NCBI GenBank assembly: GCA_947493745.1
Contig: CANLSM010000001.1
Coordinates: 215,913 to 279,912, forward strand
Source of the DNA: an uncultured Paracoccaceae bacterium
GTDB taxonomy: Bacteria; Pseudomonadota; Alphaproteobacteria; Rhodobacterales; Rhodobacteraceae
Length of the DNA: 64,000 bases
Direction: 5' to 3'
Shown here: one piece after another, positions 48,270-60,332 of the stretch
How the letters are laid out: the number at the start of each line of letters is the position of its first letter
How positions within the stretch are numbered: position 1 is the first letter of the stretch
Made by a program: the position numbers and the translations under genes
The notes under the pieces: model-generated
What the model was told of the DNA's origin: nothing
Seen by the model: the letters and a program-made list of their open reading frames with translations, nothing else
The model's database searches: none

Positions 48270-49066
48270 TCCAGACCCTGATCCCTCAATATCGCCTCGA
48301 TCCGTTCCACATCGACCGGATTGTTGAGTTCCCAGAAAACGCGCCCGCGTGCATCAACCTCGACACATTGAACGGGCATGCCGTTTTCCATGAAACGAAG
48401 CTGTTCCAGCCCCTCCAGGGTCTCCAGCGGACCTTGCGTCCAGCCAAGATAGGATTTCAGCGCATCCACGCGATAGCCGTAGACGCCGACATGGTGAAAG
48501 ACGGGCGTTGTCTCGTCGTCGGCATAGGTCTTCCCGGTATAGGGAATGACTTCCTTCGAGAAATAGAGCGCCCGCCCCGCATGATCGAAAACAGCCGTCG
48601 TCCCACCGACACGGCCCGCCTTGCGGTCCTCAAGAAATCCGTTGAGCGCGGACGCGTCGGTACGAAGCACGGGCGTGGCAACTGCGATATCCGGGTCGGC
48701 GGCCATGGCTTCGACAAGCGCCTCCACGAACCATGCCGGTGTCAGCGGCGCATCGCCCTGCAGGTTGATCACGATCTCAGGCGCAATGCCCATCGCATCA
48801 ATTGCGGCTGCAACCCTTTCGGTGCCGTTCACGCAGGTCTCCGGGGTCATCACGACCTCGGCCCCGAAGGCAAGGCTAGTGTCCCGGATACGGTCGTCGT
48901 CTGTCGCAACGACGACCTTGTCGACGCCCTTGGCCGAGTTGGCGGCAAGCCAGCTTCGTTCAATCAGGGTCTTCGACTGACCGCCCGATCCGGTCAGCGA
49001 CACAAGCGGTTTGCCCGGATAACGGGTTGAGGCATAGCGGGCGGGGATGACGACAAGTACGCGCAT
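48266..49066 (-). CDS. kdsB: 3-deoxy-manno-octulosonate cytidylyltransferase
   Basis: A 266-residue enzyme that activates Kdo as CMP-Kdo for LPS and some capsules. Motifs are VVIPARYASTRYPGKPL at the start, VVVATDDDRI, INLQGDAPL with the metal site and FHHVGVYGYR near residue 190. Slightly longer than E. coli KdsB (248). It lies between cysQ (one-base overlap) and a GT2 gene (four-base overlap). A Kdo-linked surface glycan is consistent with the KpsM-like permease nearby. Confidence 0.95.
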   Translation of the reverse strand: MRVLVVIPARYASTRYPGKPLVSLTGSGGQSKTLIERSWLAANSAKGVDKVVVATDDDRIRDTSLAFGAEVVMTPETCVNGTERVAAAIDAMGIAPEIVINLQGDAPLTPAWFVEALVEAMAADPDIAVATPVLRTDASALNGFLEDRKAGRVGGTTAVFDHAGRALYFSKEVIPYTGKTYADDETTPVFHHVGVYGYRVDALKSYLGWTQGPLETLEGLEQLRFMENGMPVQCVEVDARGRVFWELNNPVDVERIEAILRDQGLE

Positions 49067-49845
49067 CAGGCAGACCTCAGTTTAACGCCCGGAACATGGG
49101 CGATGAAGAACGGGTTCTCATATCCCGGCTTTCCGTAAAGAAGCGGTGTATGGTCGTCAAAACGCACGACTTCGCCACCCGCACCGCGCAGAACGGCATG
49201 GCCTGCGGCGGTATCCCATTCCATTGTGCGGCCAAGCCGGGGATAGAGTTCCGCCTCCCCGGCGGCGACGAGACAGAACTTCAGTGACGAACCGGCGGAG
49301 ACCATTTCCGCCACCTCGTATTTGGCGATATAGTCGTCGGTCGCCTGATCCCGATGCGATTTGGAGGCAACCACATTGAGCGCCCGGCCATCCGCCTGAT
49401 TGACCGCAAGCGGACGGGTTGACCCGGGTGCGTCCTCCTCCACGGTCCGGCCATCCGCATCGGTGTAAAAGAGCCGCCCCTTCGCGGGCGCATAGACGAC
49501 GCCACGTACCGGCACACCGTTTTCAACCAACGCTATGTTGACCGTAAACTCACCGCGTCGCTTGATGAACTCCTTCGTGCCGTCCAGTGGATCAACGATA
49601 AAGAACCGGTCAGCGGAGGTGCTGTGGCTGTCGGCCTGTTCTTCGGTCACGATTGCAACCTGCGGAAAGGCCGCAACCAAACCTGCATGGATGATCCGGT
49701 CCGCGGCAATATCGGCACGGGTCACCGGGCTGTCATCGTCCTTTGCCTCAACCCCGAAATCATCCTCACCATAGATCTGCATGATCGCGGCCCCGGCTTT
49801 GAGCGCAAGCGCGCGGGTTACGGTTTCGACGGCTTTCATATCCAT
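49066..49845 (-). CDS. cysQ: 3'(2'),5'-bisphosphate nucleotidase
   Basis: A 259-residue metal-dependent phosphatase of the inositol monophosphatase fold. Metal ligands are E68 (TEEQ), D85 and D88 in DPLDGTKEF, and the second site is in EWDTAAGHAVL. It removes the 3' phosphate from PAP (and PAPS), the by-product of sulfate transfer. The start at 49845 is supported by CAGGAAAG; a TTG two codons earlier is weaker. It is the first gene of the cysQ-kdsB-GT2 operon. The sulfotransferase-like gene nearby makes PAP recycling meaningful here. Confidence 0.94.
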   Translation of the reverse strand: MDMKAVETVTRALALKAGAAIMQIYGEDDFGVEAKDDDSPVTRADIAADRIIHAGLVAAFPQVAIVTEEQADSHSTSADRFFIVDPLDGTKEFIKRRGEFTVNIALVENGVPVRGVVYAPAKGRLFYTDADGRTVEEDAPGSTRPLAVNQADGRALNVVASKSHRDQATDDYIAKYEVAEMVSAGSSLKFCLVAAGEAELYPRLGRTMEWDTAAGHAVLRGAGGEVVRFDDHTPLLYGKPGYENPFFIAHVPGVKLRSA

Positions 49846-49954
49846 GGGCAAGCTTTCCTGACGTCGGGAGGCGGCATTTAGGCATTTACTGACATTATTG
49901 CGGCATTGAAGGGAAGTCCCTATTGTCGGCGCGGTATCACAGGATCTTTCGTGA

Positions 49955-50776
49955 ATGCAGGCACAAAGCCAAAGACAGACAACGCTGGGCGCGGTAACTT
50001 CCTTCTTTTCGCTGCTCTATCATACGATTGTCCGAAACATCCGAAGCGCCTCGGGCAATGCCGCCCTTGGTATTCTGGCGGTGCTTGCCCGTGTCGCTGT
50101 CATGCTGGCGATTTTCTATGTGATGTTCTCCGTGCTTGGCTTGCGCGGCTCCGCAATTCGCGGCGATTTCATCCTTTACCTTTTGTCCGGCATTCTTCTG
50201 TTTCTGTTTCAGAACGCCACGATGTCGGCCGTGATCAGCGCTGCAAATCCGGTCAGCCCGCTGATGTTGCACGCACGCATGACGCCCATGCTGAATGTAT
50301 TGGGTGCCGCATGCGCCCAGCTTTACCTTCACACGCTCGCCACCATTCTGATCCTGTTCTTCGTTTATTTCAAAAACGACAAGCTTGAACTCTACGACCC
50401 GAAGGGCATGGCATTCGTCTTCCTTCTGACCTGGGGCGTGGGGATCACGATCGGTCTCGTGCTTACGATATTGCAGCCCTTCTTTCCCAGGCTCACTCAA
50501 ATCGTCTCGCTGCTCTACCAGCGCAGCAACATGATCACGAGCGGCAAGTTCTTTGTTGCCAACGCGGTGTCCTACAAGCTTCTGGTTTTCATGAGCTGGA
50601 ACCCACTGTTTCACAGCATCGACCAGATGCGCGGGTACACCTTCGTCAATTATTTTCCGCATAAGAGCAATCTTGAGTACCCCATGACCTTTGTTGCCGT
50701 GGCCCTGATGATCGGGCTTCTGGGGCAGTTCTGGCTGGCGCGCAATCTGTCGCTCTCGACCTCGGCAAGGCGGTAG
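49955..50776 (+). CDS. ABC-2 type permease, KpsM-like polysaccharide exporter subunit
   Basis: A 273-residue integral membrane protein with about six transmembrane helices (for example ILAVLARVAVMLAIFYVMF, FILYLLSGILLFLF and the last near residue 245-262). The NPLFHSIDQMRGYTF motif matches the periplasmic/terminal part of KpsM/Wzm-type exporters that move capsule or O-antigen chains. No ATPase partner (KpsT/Wzt) lies next to it; it is followed after four bases by a thioesterase gene. It is divergent from cysQ. Confidence 0.85.
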   Translation: MQAQSQRQTTLGAVTSFFSLLYHTIVRNIRSASGNAALGILAVLARVAVMLAIFYVMFSVLGLRGSAIRGDFILYLLSGILLFLFQNATMSAVISAANPVSPLMLHARMTPMLNVLGAACAQLYLHTLATILILFFVYFKNDKLELYDPKGMAFVFLLTWGVGITIGLVLTILQPFFPRLTQIVSLLYQRSNMITSGKFFVANAVSYKLLVFMSWNPLFHSIDQMRGYTFVNYFPHKSNLEYPMTFVAVALMIGLLGQFWLARNLSLSTSARR

Positions 50777-50780
50777 CGAG

Positions 50781-51152
50781 ATGTCCCGACCTTCCGCGCC
50801 ACTGGCCTTGCAGACCATCGCAATGCCAGCCGACACCAACGCCAACGGCGATATTTTCGGCGGGTGGCTGATGGCGCAGATGGATCTCGGGGCGTCCGTG
50901 GTCGCGAGAGCCCGTGCGCGCGGTCGGGTTGCGACCATCGCGGTTGAGGCCATGACCTTCCTCAAACCCGTGCATGTCGGCGATCTTGTCTCGATCCATG
51001 CAGAGATCATGAGCGAAGGCACGACATCCATGAAGGTGGAGACCGAGGTCTGGGTCACAAGGCAGCCCGAGGGCCTTCAGATCAAGGTAACCGAAGCGCA
51101 GTTTGTTTTTGTTGCGGTGGACGAGACCGGACGGAAACGGCCACTGCCCTAA
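50781..51152 (+). CDS. Acyl-CoA thioesterase (YciA/hotdog family)
   Basis: A 123-residue single hotdog-fold enzyme hydrolysing acyl-CoA to free acid and CoA. The conserved NGDIFGGWLMAQMDLGA holds the catalytic Asp and the helix of the fold, and AVEAMTFLKPVHVGDLV completes the active-site wall. The length is usual for YciA-like hexamers. It follows the permease gene by four bases and converges with alkB by a four-base overlap. Confidence 0.92.
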   Translation: MSRPSAPLALQTIAMPADTNANGDIFGGWLMAQMDLGASVVARARARGRVATIAVEAMTFLKPVHVGDLVSIHAEIMSEGTTSMKVETEVWVTRQPEGLQIKVTEAQFVFVAVDETGRKRPLP

Positions 51153-51754
51153 CGCTCCACCATCCGTAATGTGATGTTCAGCCGCCCGCCTTGTGGCAGC
51201 AAGGTTGAGGAGCCGAACTTGATCCGGTCAATCCCGTGATGCGCCAGGCGTGCCGCACCGTCCATGACAACAACATCCCCGCTTTCAAGCCAATGCGAGA
51301 CGGTCTTGTCGCCCCGGTGCGGCCCGCCCATCCGAAAGAGCGCCTGATCCCCAAGCGAGATCGAGACCACAGGTGCATCAAACCGGCCTTCCGTGTCATC
51401 AACATGCAGGCCCATGCGTGCGCCCTCGCCGTAATAGTTTATCAGGCAGGAATTGGCGCCCTCTGACATCCCGCTCTCGGCGCGCCAGATCTCCTGGACG
51501 TCCGCCGGTATCTCGGGCCAGATCTTACCCGTCGAATGGGTGGGGGAATAGCGGTAACCTGTTCGGTCCGACATCCACCCCAAGGGCCCAGCCGCCGTCA
51601 TCCTGACCGACATCCTTCGCCCGCCGGGTGTAGTGTAGTTTTCCAGCGGCGCGATACGCGCAACCTCGCGCAACTGGTCCCGCAAGCGCTCTTGCTGGGG
51701 GCGTGGCAGATACCCCTTCAGCAGCTTAAATCCGGCAATCTCCAGCACTTGCAT
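51149..51754 (-). CDS. alkB: AlkB-like 2-oxoglutarate/Fe(II) oxygenase
   Basis: A 201-residue dioxygenase predicted to remove alkyl groups from DNA or RNA bases by oxidation. Metal ligands are H117 and D119 in LHVDD, with the last His at 173 in LAHHGI; R191 and R197 in GGRLNITLR bind 2-oxoglutarate. NYYGEGARMGLH is the family lead-in. It is transcribed away from dnaK and shares their 197-base promoter region. No ada gene is adjacent, so inducibility is unknown. Confidence 0.93.
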   Translation of the reverse strand: MQVLEIAGFKLLKGYLPRPQQERLRDQLREVARIAPLENYTTPGGRRMSVRMTAAGPLGWMSDRTGYRYSPTHSTGKIWPEIPADVQEIWRAESGMSEGANSCLINYYGEGARMGLHVDDTEGRFDAPVVSISLGDQALFRMGGPHRGDKTVSHWLESGDVVVMDGAARLAHHGIDRIKFGSSTLLPQGGRLNITLRMVER

Positions 51755-51817
51755 GACATTTCGCCCAATTCGGTCGGAAAACTTGCAAAAATTACATGTT
51801 TTGAGTCGCTTCCTGCG

Positions 51818-51846
51818 CTTGCAGCATGCCTGTCACAAACCTATAT
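51818..51846 (+). promoter_or_regulatory. Putative sigma-32 heat-shock promoter of dnaK
   Basis: CTTGCA at 51818-51823 and CTATAT at 51841-51846 are separated by 17 bases. This fits the alphaproteobacterial heat-shock consensus CTTG-N17/18-CYTATNT. It lies about 106 bases upstream of the dnaK ATG. No CIRCE element is present here, so control is likely by RpoH rather than HrcA. Confidence 0.6.
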
Positions 51847-51951
51847 ACCCGTCAAACCGGAGCCGGGCTGATGTCCGGCGCCATAAATGGGATTGCGTTG
51901 AGGTGCCTTATCGGACCTGATCGCTTCAATCGCCGCTCGAAAGGAAGATAG

Positions 51952-53862
51952 ATGTCGAAAGTCATTGGGATTGACCTCGGAACCACCAACTCCTGCGTCG
52001 CCATCATGGACGGCAGTCAGGCCAAAGTTGTCGAGAATGCTGAAGGCGCACGGACCACACCGTCGGTCGTAGGGATCACGGACGAGGAGCGTCTGGTCGG
52101 TCAGGCAGCCAAGCGTCAGGCCGTGACGAACCCGGAAAATACGCTCTTCGCGGTCAAGCGTCTGATCGGTCGTCGCATCGACGATCCGATGGTCACCAAA
52201 GACAAGGACATGGTTCCCTACAAGATCGTTGACGGGGGCAATGGCGATGCCTGGGTTGAAGTGAAAGGTGAGAAATACTCCCCATCCCAAGTCTCCGCCT
52301 TCATTCTGCAGAAGATGAAGGAAACAGCCGAAGCCTATCTCGGCCAGGATGTCGACAAGGCCGTCATCACGGTCCCCGCCTATTTCAACGACGCACAGCG
52401 TCAGGCCACCAAGGATGCCGGCAAGATTGCCGGGCTTGAGGTTCTGCGCATCATCAACGAGCCGACCGCAGCCGCGCTTGCCTATGGTCTCGACAAGGAA
52501 GGCGGCAAGACGATTGCTGTCTATGACCTTGGCGGCGGCACCTTTGATGTGTCGATCCTGGAGATCGACGAAGGCCTCTTTGAGGTGAAGTCCACCAACG
52601 GGGACACCTTCCTGGGCGGTGAAGACTTCGACATGCGGATCGTCGATTATCTCGCCACCGAGTTCAAGAAAGAGAACGGTGTTGATCTGAAGGCCGACAA
52701 GATGGCGCTCCAGCGTCTGAAAGAAGCCGCCGAAAAGGCGAAGATCGAACTGTCGTCTGCCTCCCAGACCGAGATCAACCAGCCGTTCATCTCGATGGAT
52801 CCCAAGACCTCCCAGCCACTTCACCTCGTGCTGAAGCTGACACGGGCAAAGCTGGAAAGCCTGGTCGGCGATCTGATCGCACGTTCCATGAAACCTTGCG
52901 CGGCTGCGTTGAAGGATGCCGGCCTGTCCAAGGATGACATTGACGAGGTGGTTCTGGTCGGCGGTATGACCCGCATGCCAAAGGTCATGGAAGAAGTCAC
53001 CAAGTTCTTCGGCAAGGAGCCGCACAAGGGTGTGAACCCCGATGAAGTCGTCGCCATGGGTGCCGCCATTCAGGCCGGTGTTCTGCAGGGCGACGTCAAG
53101 GACGTGGTTCTGCTCGACGTGACGCCGCTTTCCCTCGGGATCGAGACGCTCGGCGGTGTCTTCACCCGGCTGATCGACCGCAACACGACGATCCCGACCA
53201 AGAAAAGCCAGATCTTCTCCACGGCCGAGGACAATCAGAACGCCGTGACGATCCGCTGCTTCCAGGGTGAGCGCGAGATGGCTGTCGACAACAAGATGCT
53301 CGGCCAGTTCAACCTCGAAGAGATCCCACCCGCACCACGCGGCCTGCCGCAGATCGAGGTGACCTTCGATATCGATGCAAACGGTATCGTGTCTGTCTCC
53401 GCAAAGGACAAAGGCACGAACAAGGAGCAGAAGATCACCATTCAGGCCTCAGGCGGTCTGTCGGATGAGGATATCGAGAAAATGGTCCGCGAGGCCGAGG
53501 AGAACGCTGAATCCGATAAGGAGAAGCGCGATCTCGTCGAAGCCCGCAATCAGGCCGAAAGCCTTATCCACGGCACCGAGAAATCGGTCGAAGAGCATAG
53601 CGACAAGGTTGACCCGACAACTGTCGAGGCGATCGAGATGTCGCTGGCCAACCTCAAGGAAGCGCTTGAGACCGATGATGTCGAGAAGATCCGCGCTCGC
53701 TGTCAGGACGTGACGGAAAGCGCCATGAAGCTCGGCGAAGCGATCTACAAGGCGCAAGCCGAATCCGAAGATGGTGCGGGCACAGATGAGCCCTCGCCGG
53801 TCGATGAAGACGTGGTTGACGCCGATTTCGAAGACCTCGACGACGACAAGAAAGCCTCCTGA
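51952..53862 (+). CDS. dnaK: Chaperone protein DnaK (Hsp70)
   Basis: A 636-residue Hsp70. The ATPase domain (1-385) has [27 protein letters not shown] and [10 protein letters not shown]. The linker [15 protein letters not shown] leads into the substrate-binding domain, then a helical lid and an acidic tail ending [10 protein letters not shown]. The start follows GGAAGATAG. It works with DnaJ (downstream) and GrpE (encoded at 57.8 kb). A sigma-32-like promoter lies upstream and a hairpin follows it. Confidence 0.99.
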   Translation: MSKVIGIDLGTTNSCVAIMDGSQAKVVENAEGARTTPSVVGITDEERLVGQAAKRQAVTNPENTLFAVKRLIGRRIDDPMVTKDKDMVPYKIVDGGNGDAWVEVKGEKYSPSQVSAFILQKMKETAEAYLGQDVDKAVITVPAYFNDAQRQATKDAGKIAGLEVLRIINEPTAAALAYGLDKEGGKTIAVYDLGGGTFDVSILEIDEGLFEVKSTNGDTFLGGEDFDMRIVDYLATEFKKENGVDLKADKMALQRLKEAAEKAKIELSSASQTEINQPFISMDPKTSQPLHLVLKLTRAKLESLVGDLIARSMKPCAAALKDAGLSKDDIDEVVLVGGMTRMPKVMEEVTKFFGKEPHKGVNPDEVVAMGAAIQAGVLQGDVKDVVLLDVTPLSLGIETLGGVFTRLIDRNTTIPTKKSQIFSTAEDNQNAVTIRCFQGEREMAVDNKMLGQFNLEEIPPAPRGLPQIEVTFDIDANGIVSVSAKDKGTNKEQKITIQASGGLSDEDIEKMVREAEENAESDKEKRDLVEARNQAESLIHGTEKSVEEHSDKVDPTTVEAIEMSLANLKEALETDDVEKIRARCQDVTESAMKLGEAIYKAQAESEDGAGTDEPSPVDEDVVDADFEDLDDDKKAS

Positions 53863-53881
53863 GGCCAGTTCAGGATGTCGG

Positions 53882-53920
53882 ACCGGCGGGGACAATCGTG
53901 CCCTGCCGGTTCGTTCGTTT
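53882..53920 (+). terminator. Stem-loop between dnaK and dnaJ, likely terminator or attenuator
   Basis: ACCGGCGGGG at 53882-53891 pairs with CCCTGCCGGT at 53901-53910 (one G-U pair, nine-base loop), followed by TCGTTCGTTT. The T-run is interrupted, so termination is probably partial, lowering dnaJ relative to dnaK. The dnaJ ribosome binding site AGGAGG follows directly. Confidence 0.55.
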
Positions 53921-53931
53921 AGGAGGTCCCC

Positions 53932-55077
53932 ATGTCCAAACGCGATTACTATGACACTCTCGGAATTGATCGAGGCGCCTCAGAGGCCGAGATCAAGAAA
54001 GCCTATCGCAAGAAGGCGATGGAGCTTCACCCCGACCGCAACGCCGACAACCCCGATGCCGAAGCCCAGTTCAAGGATGCGAACGAGGCCTATGAGGTTC
54101 TGAAGGATGCTGACAAGAAGGCGGCTTACGACCGCTATGGTCATGCGGCATTCGAGGGCGGTATGGGTGGCGGCGGCCAGCGTGGCGGGTTCCAGGGCGG
54201 CGCCGATTTCGCTTCTGCCTTCTCGGATGTGTTCGACGATCTCTTCGGCAATTTCGCGGGTGGCGGCGGACGTGGCAGCGGGCAGCGGGCAACGCGCGGT
54301 GCCGACCTGCGCTACAATCTCCGGATCACGCTTGAAGAGGCCTTCACCGGCAAACCTGCAACGATCAACGTGCCGGGTTCGGTTACCTGTGAAGTCTGTA
54401 GCGGCACCGGCGCGGCTGGCGGCTCGCAACCCACGACCTGCCCGACCTGCTCTGGCATGGGCAAGGTGCGGGCCCAGCAGGGGTTCTTCACGGTGGAGCG
54501 GACCTGTCCGACCTGTTCCGGTCGTGGCCAGACCATCAAGGATCCTTGCGGCAGTTGCGCAGGTGCGGGCCGGGTTCAGAAGGACCGCTCGCTCAGCGTC
54601 AATATTCCCGCAGGTGTCGAGACCGGCACACGTATCAGACTGGCAAGCGAAGGCGAAGCCGGACTGCGCGGTGGACCTTCGGGTGATCTCTACATCTTCA
54701 TCGAAGTCCAGCCGCACCAGATTTTCGAGCGCGAGGGACAGAACCTCTATTGCCGGATCCCCGTCTCCATGGCGACCGCATCACTTGGGGGGGAACTGGA
54801 AGCCCCGACACTTGATGGCGGCCGCAGCCGTGTGAAAGTGCCCGCCGGCGTCCAGACCGGCAAGCAGTTGCGCCTGCGCGGCAAGGGTATGCCTGCCCTT
54901 CGCGGTGCTGGTGCCGGAGACCTCTATATCGAGCTCGCCGTGGAAACGCCTGTGAACCTCAGTGCCAAGCAGAAGGAGCTGCTGCGAGAGTTCGATAGCG
55001 CGGGCAAGAACAACAGTCCCGAGACGCAGGATTTCTTTTCCAAGGTCAAAACCTTCTGGGAAGGCATGAAAGGCTGA
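53932..55077 (+). CDS. dnaJ: Chaperone protein DnaJ (Hsp40, class A)
   Basis: A 381-residue co-chaperone. The J domain (1-70) has the HPD motif (MELHPDRN), followed by a Gly/Phe-rich linker (about 75-125). Four zinc-finger repeats follow: [24 protein letters not shown] and CGSCAGAG. The C-terminal substrate and dimer domains follow. It stimulates DnaK ATPase and delivers substrate. An AGGAGG ribosome binding site lies just upstream, 70 bases after dnaK. Confidence 0.98.
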   Translation: MSKRDYYDTLGIDRGASEAEIKKAYRKKAMELHPDRNADNPDAEAQFKDANEAYEVLKDADKKAAYDRYGHAAFEGGMGGGGQRGGFQGGADFASAFSDVFDDLFGNFAGGGGRGSGQRATRGADLRYNLRITLEEAFTGKPATINVPGSVTCEVCSGTGAAGGSQPTTCPTCSGMGKVRAQQGFFTVERTCPTCSGRGQTIKDPCGSCAGAGRVQKDRSLSVNIPAGVETGTRIRLASEGEAGLRGGPSGDLYIFIEVQPHQIFEREGQNLYCRIPVSMATASLGGELEAPTLDGGRSRVKVPAGVQTGKQLRLRGKGMPALRGAGAGDLYIELAVETPVNLSAKQKELLREFDSAGKNNSPETQDFFSKVKTFWEGMKG

Positions 55078-55141
55078 TCAACGCCCCTTTTCCCCGGCTG
55101 GCAGCTTGGGTAGTGTCGCGCGAACGAGCGAGGACAGGGGC

Positions 55142-57789
<2,648 letters not shown>

Positions 57790-57793
<4 letters not shown>

Positions 57794-58419
57794 TCTTCGC
57801 TTTCCGCATCTTCTTGTGGTTTTGGCGCTGCGCCACCGCCCGAGGAAACACCGACCTGAGCAGGCCGCAAAAGCCGCTCACCGATGACAAAGCCGGTCGA
57901 CATCACCTGAATGATGGATCCGGCGGGCTGCCCCGGAACCGGCGCCTCGAACATGGCCTGATGCAGTTTCGGGTCAAACTTCTCGCCCAGTTCGGGCGAC
58001 ACCATCTCGATCTTGTGCTTCGAGAAGGCCGCCAGCAAATCTTTCTGCGTCAGCTCAAGGCCCTCGACAAGACCGCTGGCCTTTTCGCGCAATTCATCAT
58101 CAATCGTCTCGAGCGCGCGGCCAAGATTGTCATGGACCGACAGAATATCGCGGGCCAGACGCACACCGCCGTAAAGCTCCGCATCCCGGCGGTCGCGATC
58201 TGCCCGTTTGCGAAGATTTTCGCCCTCTGCAAGACTGCGCAGAAGGCGGTCCTTCAGCTCGTCACGTTCAGCCTTGAGCGCGTCGATCTCGATCTCGTCA
58301 GCCGTGATATCGTCCAGCATGTCATCTTCCAAGTCTTCGGGATCATCGAGAAAGATGTCCTCGTTTTCGCTGTCCGATGATTTGTCTTTGGCCATGTCAT
58401 CCTCAAATTCGTCTGTCAT
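57790..58419 (-). CDS. grpE: Nucleotide exchange factor GrpE
   Basis: A 209-residue protein. An acidic N-terminus (1-45) precedes the long paired helix (about 50-110, DALKAERDELKDRLLRSLAE, with RDRRDAELYG) and the C-terminal beta domain (about 150-195) with NFDPKLHQAMFEAP-like FDPKLHQAMFEAPVPGQ and PAQVGVSSG. It drives ADP release from DnaK. The ATG at 58419 overlaps the hrcA stop (ATGA); a second ATG at 58395 is possible. It converges on mutS. Confidence 0.96.
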
Positions 58420-59489
58420 CCGGTCCGCCTGTCCGAGATCAGACGGCCGACAAGCTGTGCGGTGTAGTCAACGATAGGAACGATCCGCCCGTAATTCTGG
58501 CGGGTAGGTCCGATAACGCCGACTGCCCCTATGATTTGTTTCTCGGCGTTCATATAGGGAGAAACCACCAAAGAGGAACCGGAAAGTGAAAAGAGTTTGT
58601 TTTCAGAACCAATAAAAACGCGCACACCTTCACCAGCCTCGGTCAAATCGAGTAACTGGGCCAGATCACGCTTGCGTTCAAGGTCATCAAAGAGGCTGCG
58701 TATCCGATCAAGTTCGGCCGCATCGGTGCCTTCATCCAGCAGATTCGCCCGCCCCCGGACGATCAGCCGGTTCTGGTCTCCACTGCCATCTGTCGCCCAA
58801 ATGGCCGAGCCTTCCTCAATCAGGCTGGCGGCGAGTGTGTCGAGTTCCTGACGGCGCGCCTCGATCTCGCGGGCAACGGTTTCCTGAAGCTCGGGCAATG
58901 TCTTGCCTTCGAGGATCGCGTTCAGAAAATTCGCGGCCTCTCGCATGGAGGAAGGCGTCAGGCCGACCGGCGGTGTGAAGAGCCTGTTTTCGACTTCACC
59001 ATCGGTCATCACCAGAACGACCAGCGCACGATCAGGTGCGAGTGAAACAAATTCCAGATGTTTGATCGAAGCCTGGGACTTCGGCGCCAGCACCAGGCTC
59101 GCCCCGTGCGTCAGTCCGGAAAGCAGAGAGCCTGCCCGATCCAGAACCGATGTGATATCCGTCTCGTCAGCCCCCAGTGATCGCTCGATCTCCGTGCGTT
59201 CCGGACCGGAGACCTGACCGATTTCCAGAAACCCGTCCAGAAAGAGCCGCAGTCCGAGCTGCGTGGGGATCCGTCCGGCTGAAGTATGCGGGCTGTCGAG
59301 CAATCCAAGGATTTCCAGATCCTGCATCGTATTGCGGATCGTCGCAGCGGAGACCGACTGGTCGAGCGCCCGCGACAGTGTTCGGGAGCCGACCGGATCG
59401 CCGGTTTCGAGATAAGATTCGACAAGGGTCTTGAACACATCGCGGCTGCGCTGGTTCAGCTTCGAACTGGGGTCGTCTTTGTCTGCCAT
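58416..59489 (-). CDS. hrcA: Heat-inducible transcription repressor HrcA
   Basis: A 357-residue repressor. The N-terminal winged helix (about 10-90) has SRTLSRALDQSVSAATIRN, and LGLLDSPHTSAGRIPTQLGLR is the family hallmark. GAF-like and dimer regions follow, ending in VIGPTRQNYGRIVPIVDYTA. It binds CIRCE operators, usually ahead of groESL in this group; none is seen in this window. It is divergent from rph (129 bases) and operonic with grpE. Confidence 0.96.
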   Translation of the reverse strand: MADKDDPSSKLNQRSRDVFKTLVESYLETGDPVGSRTLSRALDQSVSAATIRNTMQDLEILGLLDSPHTSAGRIPTQLGLRLFLDGFLEIGQVSGPERTEIERSLGADETDITSVLDRAGSLLSGLTHGASLVLAPKSQASIKHLEFVSLAPDRALVVLVMTDGEVENRLFTPPVGLTPSSMREAANFLNAILEGKTLPELQETVAREIEARRQELDTLAASLIEEGSAIWATDGSGDQNRLIVRGRANLLDEGTDAAELDRIRSLFDDLERKRDLAQLLDLTEAGEGVRVFIGSENKLFSLSGSSLVVSPYMNAEKQIIGAVGVIGPTRQNYGRIVPIVDYTAQLVGRLISDRRTG

Positions 59490-59618
59490 TCCAATCGACT
59501 TCGCCTTGGTGCCAAGCGACTTTAGGGAGCCCCGGGACCAGGGTCAATTGGCTGTAAGTGTGGACCTATCGAGGCAATGGCGCTAAGACGCGAAAGCAGA
59601 TTTTGAGAGGAATCAATT

Positions 59619-60332
59619 ATGCGCCCATCTGGCCGTGCAACTGACGAAATGCGCCCGATTTCCATTGATATCAACGTCACCAAGAACGCGATGGGGTCAT
59701 GCATCATCCGCTGCGGTGATACGCATGTTCTGTGCACGGCCTCGCTGGAAGAGAGGGTCCCACCGTTTCTGCGCAACACCGGGCTTGGCTGGGTCACGGC
59801 AGAGTACGGCATGCTGCCTGCCGCAACAAACACCCGCAACCGGCGGGAGGCTCAGGCTGGAAAACAATCTGGCCGGACACAGGAAATCCAGCGGCTTATC
59901 GGTCGCTCCCTTCGCGCCGGTATTGATCGTGTCGCCCTGGGCGAACGCCAGATCACGATTGACTGCGATGTCCTGCAGGCCGATGGCGGCACCCGCTGCG
60001 CATCCGTGACCGGTGGTTGGGTGGCGCTTCGTCTGGCGGTGAACAAGCTGATTGCCAGTGGCGAGATCAAGTCCGATCCCCTGACATCGCAGGTGGCCGC
60101 CGTGAGCTGTGGCATCTATGGCGGACAGCCGGTGCTGGATCTCGACTATGCCGAGGACAGCGAAGCCGGGACCGATGCCAATTTCGTCATGAATAACACG
60201 GGCGGCATTATTGAACTGCAGGGGTCTGCCGAGGGAGCGACTTTCAAGCGCGCCGAGTTCGACACCCTTCTGGATCTGGCGGAGAAGGGAATGGCCGAGT
60301 TGGCCGCGGCACAAGAGACTGCGGTGAACTGA
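59619..60332 (+). CDS. rph: Ribonuclease PH
   Basis: A 237-residue phosphorolytic 3'-5' exonuclease trimming tRNA precursors. [14 protein letters not shown] is the typical N-terminus. [44 protein letters not shown] (residues split over about 71-97) and [19 protein letters not shown] hold the phosphate- and RNA-binding residues. The start follows GAGAGGAA. Its stop overlaps rdgB by one base. Confidence 0.98.
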   Translation: MRPSGRATDEMRPISIDINVTKNAMGSCIIRCGDTHVLCTASLEERVPPFLRNTGLGWVTAEYGMLPAATNTRNRREAQAGKQSGRTQEIQRLIGRSLRAGIDRVALGERQITIDCDVLQADGGTRCASVTGGWVALRLAVNKLIASGEIKSDPLTSQVAAVSCGIYGGQPVLDLDYAEDSEAGTDANFVMNNTGGIIELQGSAEGATFKRAEFDTLLDLAEKGMAELAAAQETAVN

